Below, one piece after another: positions 1 to 5,865 of a stretch of 5,865 nucleotides of DNA (positions are counted from its first letter, which is position 1; the number at the start of each line of letters is the position of its first letter). Source of the stretch: Pseudomonadota bacterium. Lineage in GTDB: Bacteria > Hydrothermota > 32-111 > QNBC01. The DNA lies in contig JAACEC010000062.1 in the NCBI GenBank assembly GCA_011682715.1, positions 1-5,865 of the forward strand. Direction: 5' to 3'. A model generated the notes under the pieces. That model saw only the letters and a program-made list of their open reading frames with translations. It was not told the origin of the DNA and ran no database searches. The position numbers and the translations under genes are program-made.

Positions 1-914
1 CACGATTTATGACAGGAACATTGGAATTGGATGGAAGGATTTTCGATTTTGCGACAACAAGGTGTGAAAAATACTCAAAACCGGGAGTTTTACCCGTTGT
101 ACAACGTTGTCCCTTAAAAATGGATTTCAAAAGAAGAGATTTTACAATTAATGCAGTTGTTTGGGATATTAAAAATCAAACACTGATAGATCCTCTCAAA
201 GGTTTAAAAGATATAGAAAACAGGATACTACGTTTAACATACAAGAACAGTTTTATCGATGATCCTACGAGAATGATACGAGGAGTGCGTTTTGCAGGTA
301 AGTATTCACTTAAGATAGACAAAGAAACCGTAAGATGTTATAATAGTGCATTGAAAAAAGATTCTTTCTCTACAATCAGCGCAAGCAGGTTAAAGGGGGA
401 ATTAGATTTGATTTTTATGGAAAGAAGTTTTGTGAATATCAGTTTATTGGTTAATAAAATGGGATTGTTTCAATTTGTAAATGCAAATATCACCGATATT
501 TATCCTTATATAGATGAAAAAGAAAAGTTCTGTCTTAATAGGGATTTCTTTATTTTAAGCTGTTTGGGAGATTTGAATGTAAAAAGAGCTTATCCAAGAG
601 AATGGGGCAGATTAAACAGGATGTCTAAATTAAATAAAAAACAGATTTTTAATGTGTATAAAAGATTCGGGGATACGGATCTTTTACTCTATTTGATGTC
701 TAAAGGGAAAAACGGCGTTACATCGTATAAGATATTAAAAAAGTTGCGTGAATTTGATAAGTTGAAAATAAGCGGAATGATCAGAAAATTTAATCCGAAA
801 TTGCCTAAAGAGCGTTATTTTAAAGCAATAAAGGAAATTGCGAATATGTATTTGGAGAGCAAATTAAAGAACGGAAATGATATAAAAAAATATATAAGCC
901 GTATGGAGGTTTAG
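1..914 (+). CDS. cca: CCA tRNA nucleotidyltransferase / poly(A) polymerase family protein, 5'-truncated
   Basis: Class II nucleotidyltransferase-superfamily enzyme that in most bacteria adds or repairs the 3' CCA end of tRNA in the cytosol. The frame is open from base 3 (Arg-Phe before the first ATG at 9), so the ATG at 9 is internal and the true start lies upstream. Numbering from that ATG, I see FDFATTR (12-18, third catalytic-region carboxylate motif), RRDFTINA (42-49), IDPLKGLKDI (60-69), motif D as DDPTR (84-88) followed by RGVRF (91-95), and SRLKGEL in the neck region. The GG-x-x-RD loop and the DxD metal-binding pair are missing because the window cuts them off; about 80 N-terminal residues would be needed for the usual length of about 380. 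The preserved RFMTGT resembles CCA enzymes more than the GRRFR-type poly(A) polymerase signature. No HD domain is visible. Poly(A) polymerase or a split A-adding/CC-adding enzyme cannot be excluded. It ends 1 base before the next gene. Confidence 0.88.
   Translation, partial: RFMTGTLELDGRIFDFATTRCEKYSKPGVLPVVQRCPLKMDFKRRDFTINAVVWDIKNQTLIDPLKGLKDIENRILRLTYKNSFIDDPTRMIRGVRFAGKYSLKIDKETVRCYNSALKKDSFSTISASRLKGELDLIFMERSFVNISLLVNKMGLFQFVNANITDIYPYIDEKEKFCLNRDFFILSCLGDLNVKRAYPREWGRLNRMSKLNKKQIFNVYKRFGDTDLLLYLMSKGKNGVTSYKILKKLREFDKLKISGMIRKFNPKLPKERYFKAIKEIANMYLESKLKNGNDIKKYISRMEV
905..910 (+). promoter_or_regulatory. Shine-Dalgarno site (GGAGGT) of the first acyl-CoA ligase
   Basis: GGAGGT lies 5 bases before the ATG at 916 and sits inside the last codons of the upstream nucleotidyltransferase gene. 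It is the only strong Shine-Dalgarno sequence at a gene junction in this window. It fixes the start of the first ligase and shows that the two genes are read from one transcript. Confidence 0.8.
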
Positions 915-915
915 A

Positions 916-2637
916 ATGGAAAATCCTGTACTTGAACGAGATATAGTACCTTTAAGAGAGATAATAAAAAAGTCTGTTGATGAATACAAAGACAATATTG
1001 CTCTCCAAATGAGAAGAGGAAAAGCATTTTACAATATTACTTATGGTGAATTATGGGAAAAGATTAATGCAATTGCAAAAAGTCTTGTAAAATTCGGGGT
1101 AAAAAAAGGGGAAAAGGTTGGGTTAATTGGTCCAAACAGACCAGAATGGGCGATAAGTTATCTTGCGATACATACGGCAGGTGGTGTTGTTATACCTATC
1201 GATTCGAAATTAAAAGAAAAGGAAGTTTTAAATATAATTAAAATCTCCGGATTGAAAAGAATTATTACGGCTACGGATCACTTCTTTATGCTCCACGGCC
1301 TTAAGAGTAATCAAAACTTAGAACTGGAGATAATTTCAATGGATGCCGACGAAGGGGTTCAAAATCTCGATGAATTGATCGGTATAGGGAAAAGATCAAG
1401 AATTGATGTGTGGAAAATCCCGGTCCGGAGTGACGATGATTTGTCGATTCTTTTTACATCGGGGACAACGGGGAAGTCCAAGGGGGTAATTCTTACTAGC
1501 AGAAATGTAGTTTACGACAGTATCGCATCACTTCAGCGACTGCATATATATCCCGAGGATGCTTTTATTTCTATTTTACCTCTCCATCATACGTTTGAAG
1601 CTACTGCGGGATTCATTATCCCTCTTATTTGCGGAGCAAAAATAACATATGCAAGAAGTCTTCGTCCCAATGAGATAATCGAAGACATAAAAGATGCCCG
1701 AATAACAGTTATGCTCGGTGTTCCTCTTCTCTTCGAAAAGATATACAACGGAATAATGAACGGGATAAGGAAACAACCGTTGGGCGTAAAGGCATTTCTC
1801 TATTCGACCATGGGTATCTCATCGGCAATTGAAAAACTAACTAAAAGAAATTCCGGTAAAGGCTTGTTTAAAAGCTTGAGGGAAAAGGCAGGTCTTGGCT
1901 CTCTGAAAGTACTTATTTCCGGAGGAGCGGCATTGAGACCCGATATAGCCAAAGGTTTCAGAATGTTAGGTTTTAATATGATACAGGGTTACGGTCTGAC
2001 GGAAACATCACCCATTGCAAATTTAAACACGATGGAAGAGGGTAATATAACTTCTGTAGGGAAACCTATTGTAGGTATCGAGGAAAAGATAGTTAGAGCC
2101 AATCAGGAAGGTATCGGGGAAATCTGTATTAAAGGTCCCCTTGTAATGAAAGGATATTACGAAGATGAAGAAAGGACAGATAGAGTTCTTAAAGACGGTT
2201 GGTTCTACACAGGGGATATAGGTTACTTTGATAGAAAAGGTTATCTTTATATCGTCGGAAGGCAGAAAAATGTTATTGTAACGGAGGCAGGGAAAAATAT
2301 ATATCCCGAAGAGATCGAATATGAATTGTTAAAAAGCCCCTATATTAAAGAAGTGGTTGTAAAAGGTTACAAAAATGAAAAAACCGGAAGAGAAGAAGTG
2401 AAAGCGATAGTTTATCCGAATATTGAGAATATATCTTTTTATGAGGGTTTTAAAGGTAAGGAAATAACAGGAGAAATAATGAAAGAGATAAATAAAATTA
2501 TTAAGGGTGAAGTTATGAGACTTACCAATAACCTTGCATCGTATAAAAAAGTAAAATCGGTACAATTAAGGCTTGAAGAATTTGAGAAAACGACTTCCAG
2601 AAAAATAAAAAGATACATTGTAAACAGGAAGCAGTGA
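916..2637 (+). CDS. AMP-forming long-chain acyl-CoA synthetase (first of tandem pair)
   Basis: ANL-superfamily adenylate-forming enzyme, 573 residues, predicted to activate a fatty acid with ATP to acyl-AMP and then transfer it to CoA. The ATG at 916 has a strong GGAGGT upstream. Adenylation motifs are all present: P-loop TSGTTGKSKG (181-190), the LPLHHTFEAT segment (221-230) and GVPLLFEKIY (268-277) typical of the COG1022-like long-chain group, SGGAAL (335-340), GYGLTETSP (358-366), YTGDIG (431-436), GRQKN (448-452) with NIYPEEIE (461-468), and the C-terminal TTSRKIKR (559-566), where Lys563 is the probable adenylation lysine. There is no signal peptide or clear membrane span, so it is likely cytosolic or peripheral. 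It is followed by a close paralog, with which it may share a 4-base stop/start overlap. Chain-length preference cannot be read from sequence; acyl-ACP synthetase activity is an alternative. The family call is secure, the substrate is inference. Confidence 0.95.
   Translation: MENPVLERDIVPLREIIKKSVDEYKDNIALQMRRGKAFYNITYGELWEKINAIAKSLVKFGVKKGEKVGLIGPNRPEWAISYLAIHTAGGVVIPIDSKLKEKEVLNIIKISGLKRIITATDHFFMLHGLKSNQNLELEIISMDADEGVQNLDELIGIGKRSRIDVWKIPVRSDDDLSILFTSGTTGKSKGVILTSRNVVYDSIASLQRLHIYPEDAFISILPLHHTFEATAGFIIPLICGAKITYARSLRPNEIIEDIKDARITVMLGVPLLFEKIYNGIMNGIRKQPLGVKAFLYSTMGISSAIEKLTKRNSGKGLFKSLREKAGLGSLKVLISGGAALRPDIAKGFRMLGFNMIQGYGLTETSPIANLNTMEEGNITSVGKPIVGIEEKIVRANQEGIGEICIKGPLVMKGYYEDEERTDRVLKDGWFYTGDIGYFDRKGYLYIVGRQKNVIVTEAGKNIYPEEIEYELLKSPYIKEVVVKGYKNEKTGREEVKAIVYPNIENISFYEGFKGKEITGEIMKEINKIIKGEVMRLTNNLASYKKVKSVQLRLEEFEKTTSRKIKRYIVNRKQ
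2634..2637 (+). promoter_or_regulatory. GTGA stop/start overlap coupling the two ligase genes
   Basis: The TGA stop of the first ligase (2635-2637) overlaps a possible GTG start (2634-2636) of the second. AGGA at 2626-2629 is 4 bases before the GTG, a short but usable spacing. This arrangement is typical of translational coupling. If the ATG at 2646 is used instead, the genes are separated by 8 bases and this site has no role. Confidence 0.45.
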
Positions 2638-4376
2638 GATGTTTTATGGACGATAGCAGAAAAGAAGAATTACTCGGGAGAGTTAAACCGTTCAGAGGAA
2701 TTTTCCTGGATAGCGTTAAAGAGTATGGCAACAAAGTTGCGATTCAGATTCGGAAAGATGGAAAATTCGAGAAAATATCTTATAACCAGCTTTGTGAAAA
2801 AGCTACGGGACTTGCAAAGATGCTCGTCAAATTGGGGGTTAAGAAGGGAGATAAAGTAAGTGTCATATCCAAGAATCGTCCCGAATGGGCAATAAGTTAT
2901 ATTGCAATCCACATGGCAGGCGGCATAGTTGTCCCTCTCGATCCGTTGTTGAAGGAGGGAGAGCTTTACAATATCATTGAAAAAGCAAAGGTAAAGATGG
3001 TAATTTGTTCGGATAACTATATTTATATGATGGACGGAATCAAGAATAAATTGGATACGCTCGAGAGGATAATATCCATGGATGACAGCGAAGAAATTAA
3101 TATCTATACTCTGATTGAAGTGGGAGCAGAATTAGATATTGATATAGGTAAAATACCAATATCCGTTGATGATTTAATGGTTATACTTTTTACTTCAGGG
3201 ACAACGGGAAAATCGAAGGGGGTAATGTTAAGCAATAAGAATATTATATTTGATATCGTTTCGGCTTGTGATGTTGTTAGATTTACAAGTGATGATACAT
3301 TTATATCCATATTACCGCTTCATCATGTTTTTGAGGCTACGGTAGGTTTTATAGGTGCCATATACAAAGGATCGACAATAACTTATGCACGAAGCTATCG
3401 TCCCAATGAAATCATAGAGGATATAAAAGATTCCAAAGCTACGATTATGCTTGGAGTCCCATTACTTTTCGAAAAAATAGCATTGGGTATATTAAAAGCC
3501 TTTGATAGCCAACCTATTGGTGTGAAGGCTGTTTTGAAATCGGCATTCGGAGCTGTAGGCTTTTTCAAGAATACAGTCGGGGTCAATTTCGGAGAAACGG
3601 TATTTTCCAGTTTGAGAGAGAAATCCGGTTTGAATACCTTACGAATTATGTTATCTGGCGGAGCGGCATTGAAACCGTGGGTGGCGGATGTTTTTGAGAG
3701 GTTCGGGTTTCCCATATTACAAGGGTACGGGTTGTCGGAAGCTGCTCCCGTAACGAACGTTAATCCGTTGGATAACCCTAAAAACAGATCTATCGGTCCG
3801 GCTTTACCGGGTATGGAAATGAAGATCAACAATCCCAACAGCGATGGCTTAGGGGAGATCCTTGTAAAGGGACCGAATGTTATGATGGGATATTACGAGG
3901 ACGAAACGAAGACGGAAAAAATCCTGAAAGACGGATGGCTGTACACAGGAGATATGGGATACATTGATAGTGATGGTTATTTTTACATTAAAGGAAGACA
4001 AAAAAATATAATTGTAACCGAAGCGGGGAAGAACATCTATCCCGAAGAGATTGAAAATGAACTTATGAAAAGCCCGTATATCAAAGAGGTCGTTGTGATG
4101 TCAAAAATAAACGAGCGGACAGGACGTGAAGAGGTGCATGCCGTTATACACCCTGATCTTGAGCAAATTCCATTTTATGAAGGAAAGGAGGGAAAAGAAG
4201 TTGCAAATGAAGCTATCGATGAGATAGGAAAAATAATCAAAGATGAGGTTAAAAAGTTAACGGACAATCTTGCATCGTATAAGAACGTAAAATCGGTATC
4301 ATTGCAACTAAAAGAGTTTGAAAAAACAACAACAAAGAAGATAAAGAGACATGTATTCAATAAAAATAAAAAGTAA
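2634..4376 (+). CDS. AMP-forming long-chain acyl-CoA synthetase (second of tandem pair)
   Basis: Paralog of the preceding ligase, same family and predicted reaction, 580 residues from GTG 2634. Motifs are intact: TSGTTGKSKG (187-196), LPLHHVFEAT, GVPLLFEKI, SGGAAL, QGYGLSEAAP (363-372, with Ser-Glu in place of Thr-Glu), YTGDMG (437-442), GRQKN (454-458) with NIYPEEIE, and C-terminal TTTKKIKR with probable catalytic Lys569. By eye about half or more of the residues match the first copy; the most different part is residues 300-324, in the region between the acyl-pocket motifs and SGGAAL. The start is uncertain: GTG 2634 overlaps the upstream stop as GTGA and has AGGA at 2626-2629, whereas the in-frame ATG 2646 would give 576 residues and also fits the paralog alignment. 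The 3' end overlaps the lptE-like gene by 26 bases. Neither copy shows a frameshift or a lost key residue, so both are probably active. Confidence 0.94.
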   Translation: MRCFMDDSRKEELLGRVKPFRGIFLDSVKEYGNKVAIQIRKDGKFEKISYNQLCEKATGLAKMLVKLGVKKGDKVSVISKNRPEWAISYIAIHMAGGIVVPLDPLLKEGELYNIIEKAKVKMVICSDNYIYMMDGIKNKLDTLERIISMDDSEEINIYTLIEVGAELDIDIGKIPISVDDLMVILFTSGTTGKSKGVMLSNKNIIFDIVSACDVVRFTSDDTFISILPLHHVFEATVGFIGAIYKGSTITYARSYRPNEIIEDIKDSKATIMLGVPLLFEKIALGILKAFDSQPIGVKAVLKSAFGAVGFFKNTVGVNFGETVFSSLREKSGLNTLRIMLSGGAALKPWVADVFERFGFPILQGYGLSEAAPVTNVNPLDNPKNRSIGPALPGMEMKINNPNSDGLGEILVKGPNVMMGYYEDETKTEKILKDGWLYTGDMGYIDSDGYFYIKGRQKNIIVTEAGKNIYPEEIENELMKSPYIKEVVVMSKINERTGREEVHAVIHPDLEQIPFYEGKEGKEVANEAIDEIGKIIKDEVKKLTDNLASYKNVKSVSLQLKEFEKTTTKKIKRHVFNKNKK

Positions 4377-4851
4377 TATAGCTCTGTTTCTATTATCTCT
4401 GGTCTTGCTTTTCCCCGGATGTGTTTACTATACGTTTCATAGCGGTTCTTTAACCAATATGAAAACAATTGTAATTAAACCGGTTAAGAATAATACATTA
4501 CAATACGGGCTCGAATCGATTGTGGAAAGTGCTCTAAAATCGGGATTTGTTCAAGACGGGAGATTGTCTCTGGTTAATAACAACGGAGATATTGTCATAT
4601 CATCAACGGTTAAGAATTTCAAAAAAGAAGCTTACGATTACGATGCATCAGAGAATGTGAAAAGTTATAAGGTCTCTTTAACAATTTCTGTTTCGATAAA
4701 AGGAAAGGGACTCGAGAAGGCTATTTATAAAGGAGATATGTCCGATTGGGTTACCGAAGATGCGACAACATTTGATTTGGAAAAGGCAAAAGAGGATGTC
4801 TCAAAAAAAATATCCGATGATATAATCGAAAAAATTTTCAGCTACTGGTAA
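4351..4851 (+). CDS. lptE: LptE-family LPS-assembly lipoprotein
   Basis: Small outer-membrane lipoprotein, 166 residues. LptE works with the LptD barrel to insert lipopolysaccharide into the outer leaflet. A lipoprotein signal is visible: Lys5 and Lys7, a hydrophobic core at about 10-21, then LFPGC with Cys24 as the predicted lipidated residue. The mature part carries the pattern of the broad LptE family found outside Enterobacteria: YYTFHSGSL just after Cys, a KTIVIKPVKNNT strand, GLESIVESALKSGF, DGRLSLV, a DIVISSTVKNF strand, and a helical C-terminus ending SDDIIEKIFSYW. An in-frame TAA at 4342-4344 rules out an upstream start, so ATG 4351 is firm and the gene overlaps the second ligase by 26 bases. 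There is only a weak AGAG before the ATG, so it probably depends on coupling. LptD is not in the window. The family call rests on pattern; a generic outer-membrane lipoprotein is the alternative. Confidence 0.82.
   Translation: MYSIKIKSNIALFLLSLVLLFPGCVYYTFHSGSLTNMKTIVIKPVKNNTLQYGLESIVESALKSGFVQDGRLSLVNNNGDIVISSTVKNFKKEAYDYDASENVKSYKVSLTISVSIKGKGLEKAIYKGDMSDWVTEDATTFDLEKAKEDVSKKISDDIIEKIFSYW
4420..4422 (+). other. Predicted lipidated cysteine codon (Cys24) of the LptE-like protein
   Basis: The TGT codon follows Leu-Phe-Pro-Gly, 23 residues after the start, at the end of a hydrophobic signal core. Gly at -1 fits signal peptidase II; Phe at -3 and Pro at -2 are unusual compared with the Leu-Ala-Gly type lipobox. 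It is the only cysteine in the signal region. Confidence 0.65.
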
Positions 4852-4855
4852 TCCG

Positions 4856-5865
4856 GTGGAAAAAATTATTGATTTAAAAATCGACAAAATTATATACAAT
4901 GGTTATTCCATAGGAAAATATAATGGTATAACGATTTTTACCCGATGGGGAGTCCCCGGAGACACCGTTAAAGTTAAAATTACAGAAAAGAAAAAAAACT
5001 ATTATTCCGGGCAAATTGTAAGTATTGTCAATAAGTCAAAGAGCAGAATTGAAGCACCGTGCCCGTATTTCGGCAAATGCGGGGGGTGCCAACTTCAAAA
5101 TATTAGATATGCGGATCAAATTAAAATAAAAGAGAATTTTGTAAGAGAATCAATTACAAGGTACAAATCGACTAAAAAGATCAATATAAGCCCTATAATC
5201 GGAACAAACAATGTTTTTAAATACAGAAACAAAGCACAATTACCCGTTAAAAACGGACATATCGGTTTTTATTCCATAAACAGTCACGAGATTGTGGACT
5301 TAAAAGAAGGTTGTATAATCCAGGAAGATACGATAAGCGAAAATATTCGGATTTTGAATGAAATTGCTCGAAGTGGAGAATTATCGAAACACATTCCACA
5401 TATTGTTTTACGAAAAGATATAGGGGGGGTATATCTGATTTTTGTTACGGATAGGTTAATGGAGGAATTTCCCATAATTAAGAAATTGAAGAACATAACC
5501 GGAGTGTATCAAAGTATAAAGGGAATTCGGAGCAACAGGATAATGGGAGACAGATTTATTCATTATGGAGGAGAGAAATTTCTAAAGGTGAGGTACTTTA
5601 ATGAAATTTATGATGTATACCCGTGGAGTTTTTTACAGGTAAACGATGAAATGGCGGAGAAACTATACGAGAAAGCTATTGAATACATTAAACCCAATGA
5701 GAAGTCGGTTGTTTTGGACGGTTATAGTGGCGTAGGCATTCTCTCTATGATGATTGCAAAAAAAGCTAAAACGGTTTTTGCCGTAGAGTACGACCCCATG
5801 TCTGTAGTTTCCCTCGGAATGAATATGCAAAAAAAGGGAATAGAGAATATAAGACCTTTTCAAGG
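4856..5865 (+). CDS. rlmD: TrmA/RlmD-family RNA (uracil-C5)-methyltransferase, 3'-truncated
   Basis: SAM-dependent enzyme predicted to methylate C5 of a uracil in 23S rRNA; 336 residues are visible and the frame is open at the window end. A stop at 4823-4825 bounds the frame, and GTG 4856 is the first plausible start, 4 bases after the lptE-like stop, without a good Shine-Dalgarno site. Residues 1-57 form a TRAM domain (NGYSIGKYNG, VPGDTVKVKI). CPYFGKCGGC gives Cys69, Cys75 and Cys78, and Cys153 in KEGC supplies the fourth ligand of the [4Fe-4S] cluster known from RlmD; TrmA lacks it. Further motifs are FKYRNKAQLPV (121-131), WSFLQVN (257-263), SAM motif I as VLDGYSGVGI (286-295), and FAVEYD after it. 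The catalytic cysteine and NPPR region would lie in the missing 100 or so C-terminal residues. The family is clear; which uracil, and RlmD against RlmC/RlmCD-type specificity, cannot be decided here. Confidence 0.88.
   Translation, partial: MEKIIDLKIDKIIYNGYSIGKYNGITIFTRWGVPGDTVKVKITEKKKNYYSGQIVSIVNKSKSRIEAPCPYFGKCGGCQLQNIRYADQIKIKENFVRESITRYKSTKKINISPIIGTNNVFKYRNKAQLPVKNGHIGFYSINSHEIVDLKEGCIIQEDTISENIRILNEIARSGELSKHIPHIVLRKDIGGVYLIFVTDRLMEEFPIIKKLKNITGVYQSIKGIRSNRIMGDRFIHYGGEKFLKVRYFNEIYDVYPWSFLQVNDEMAEKLYEKAIEYIKPNEKSVVLDGYSGVGILSMMIAKKAKTVFAVEYDPMSVVSLGMNMQKKGIENIRPFQ

Noticed and set aside
9..11. ATG at 9 as the true start of the nucleotidyltransferase
   Set aside because: The frame is open upstream to the window edge and the protein would lack the catalytic DxD motif; the residues Arg-Phe just before it continue the family pattern.
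1101..1111. A7 followed by G4 in the first ligase, considered as a slippery frameshift site
   Set aside because: The normal frame continues through conserved GVKKGEKV, the paralog has the same peptide with a different base run, and no stimulatory structure or useful alternative frame is evident.
1576..2912. Several minus-strand open frames of 66 to 80 codons opposite the ligase genes
   Set aside because: All are covered by strongly conserved adenylation motifs on the + strand and have no independent support.
3395..3838. Open frame of 147 codons on the minus strand within the second ligase gene
   Set aside because: It lies wholly opposite the conserved coding region of the second ligase, shows no recognisable domain, and its composition mirrors the sense codons.
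4175..4468. Minus-strand open frame spanning the ligase/lptE junction
   Set aside because: Phe- and Ser-rich product typical of an antisense shadow of Lys/Glu-rich coding sequence; no motif and no ribosome site noted.
4803..4810. A8 run near the end of the lptE-like gene, considered as a phase-variable tract
   Set aside because: A-runs are common in this AT-rich DNA, encode ordinary Lys codons, and lie near the C-terminus.
4840..4862. Possible terminator or promoter between the lptE-like gene and the methyltransferase gene
   Set aside because: Only 4 bases separate the genes and I see no GC-rich stem with a T-run or a -35/-10 pair.
5284..5863. Minus-strand open frames of 66 to 70 codons opposite the methyltransferase gene
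   Set aside because: They are antisense to the QVN and SAM-binding motifs of the methyltransferase and show no domain of their own.

Overview
The window is 5865 bases of AT-rich bacterial DNA in which every gene lies on the + strand and almost every base is coding. ATA isoleucine and AGA/AGG arginine codons are common throughout, as expected of an AT-rich genome. An LptE-type lipoprotein points to a diderm bacterium with an LPS-containing outer membrane. I cannot place the phylum from sequence alone; an AT-rich, possibly anaerobic or uncultured Gram-negative lineage is a guess.

Layout, left to right: (1) the 3' part of a CCA-adding tRNA nucleotidyltransferase/poly(A) polymerase family gene, cut by the window start; (2) and (3) two full-length, tandem, paralogous AMP-forming long-chain acyl-CoA ligases; (4) a small outer-membrane lipoprotein of the LptE family; (5) the 5' part of a TrmA/RlmD-family RNA uracil-5-methyltransferase with a TRAM domain and an iron-sulfur cysteine set, cut by the window end. 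This fifth gene has no stop in the window, so it has to be read by direct translation.

The junctions are very tight: 1 base between genes 1 and 2, a 4-base GTGA overlap (if GTG is used) between 2 and 3, a 26-base overlap between 3 and 4, and 4 bases between 4 and 5. No stretch can hold a terminator or an independent promoter of ordinary size between genes, so the segment is most simply one polycistronic unit with translational coupling. Both ends of the transcript lie outside the window.

Functionally the cluster mixes RNA maturation or modification (genes 1 and 5) with lipid and envelope functions (genes 2 to 4). The acyl-CoA ligases would activate free fatty acids for phospholipid or other acyl use, and LptE helps insert LPS in the outer membrane. 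I see no mobile element, CRISPR array, tRNA or rRNA, and no convincing evidence of an undescribed defence or other novel system. The most notable points are the tandem ligase pair, its overlap with lptE, and G-tracts in the methyltransferase gene.
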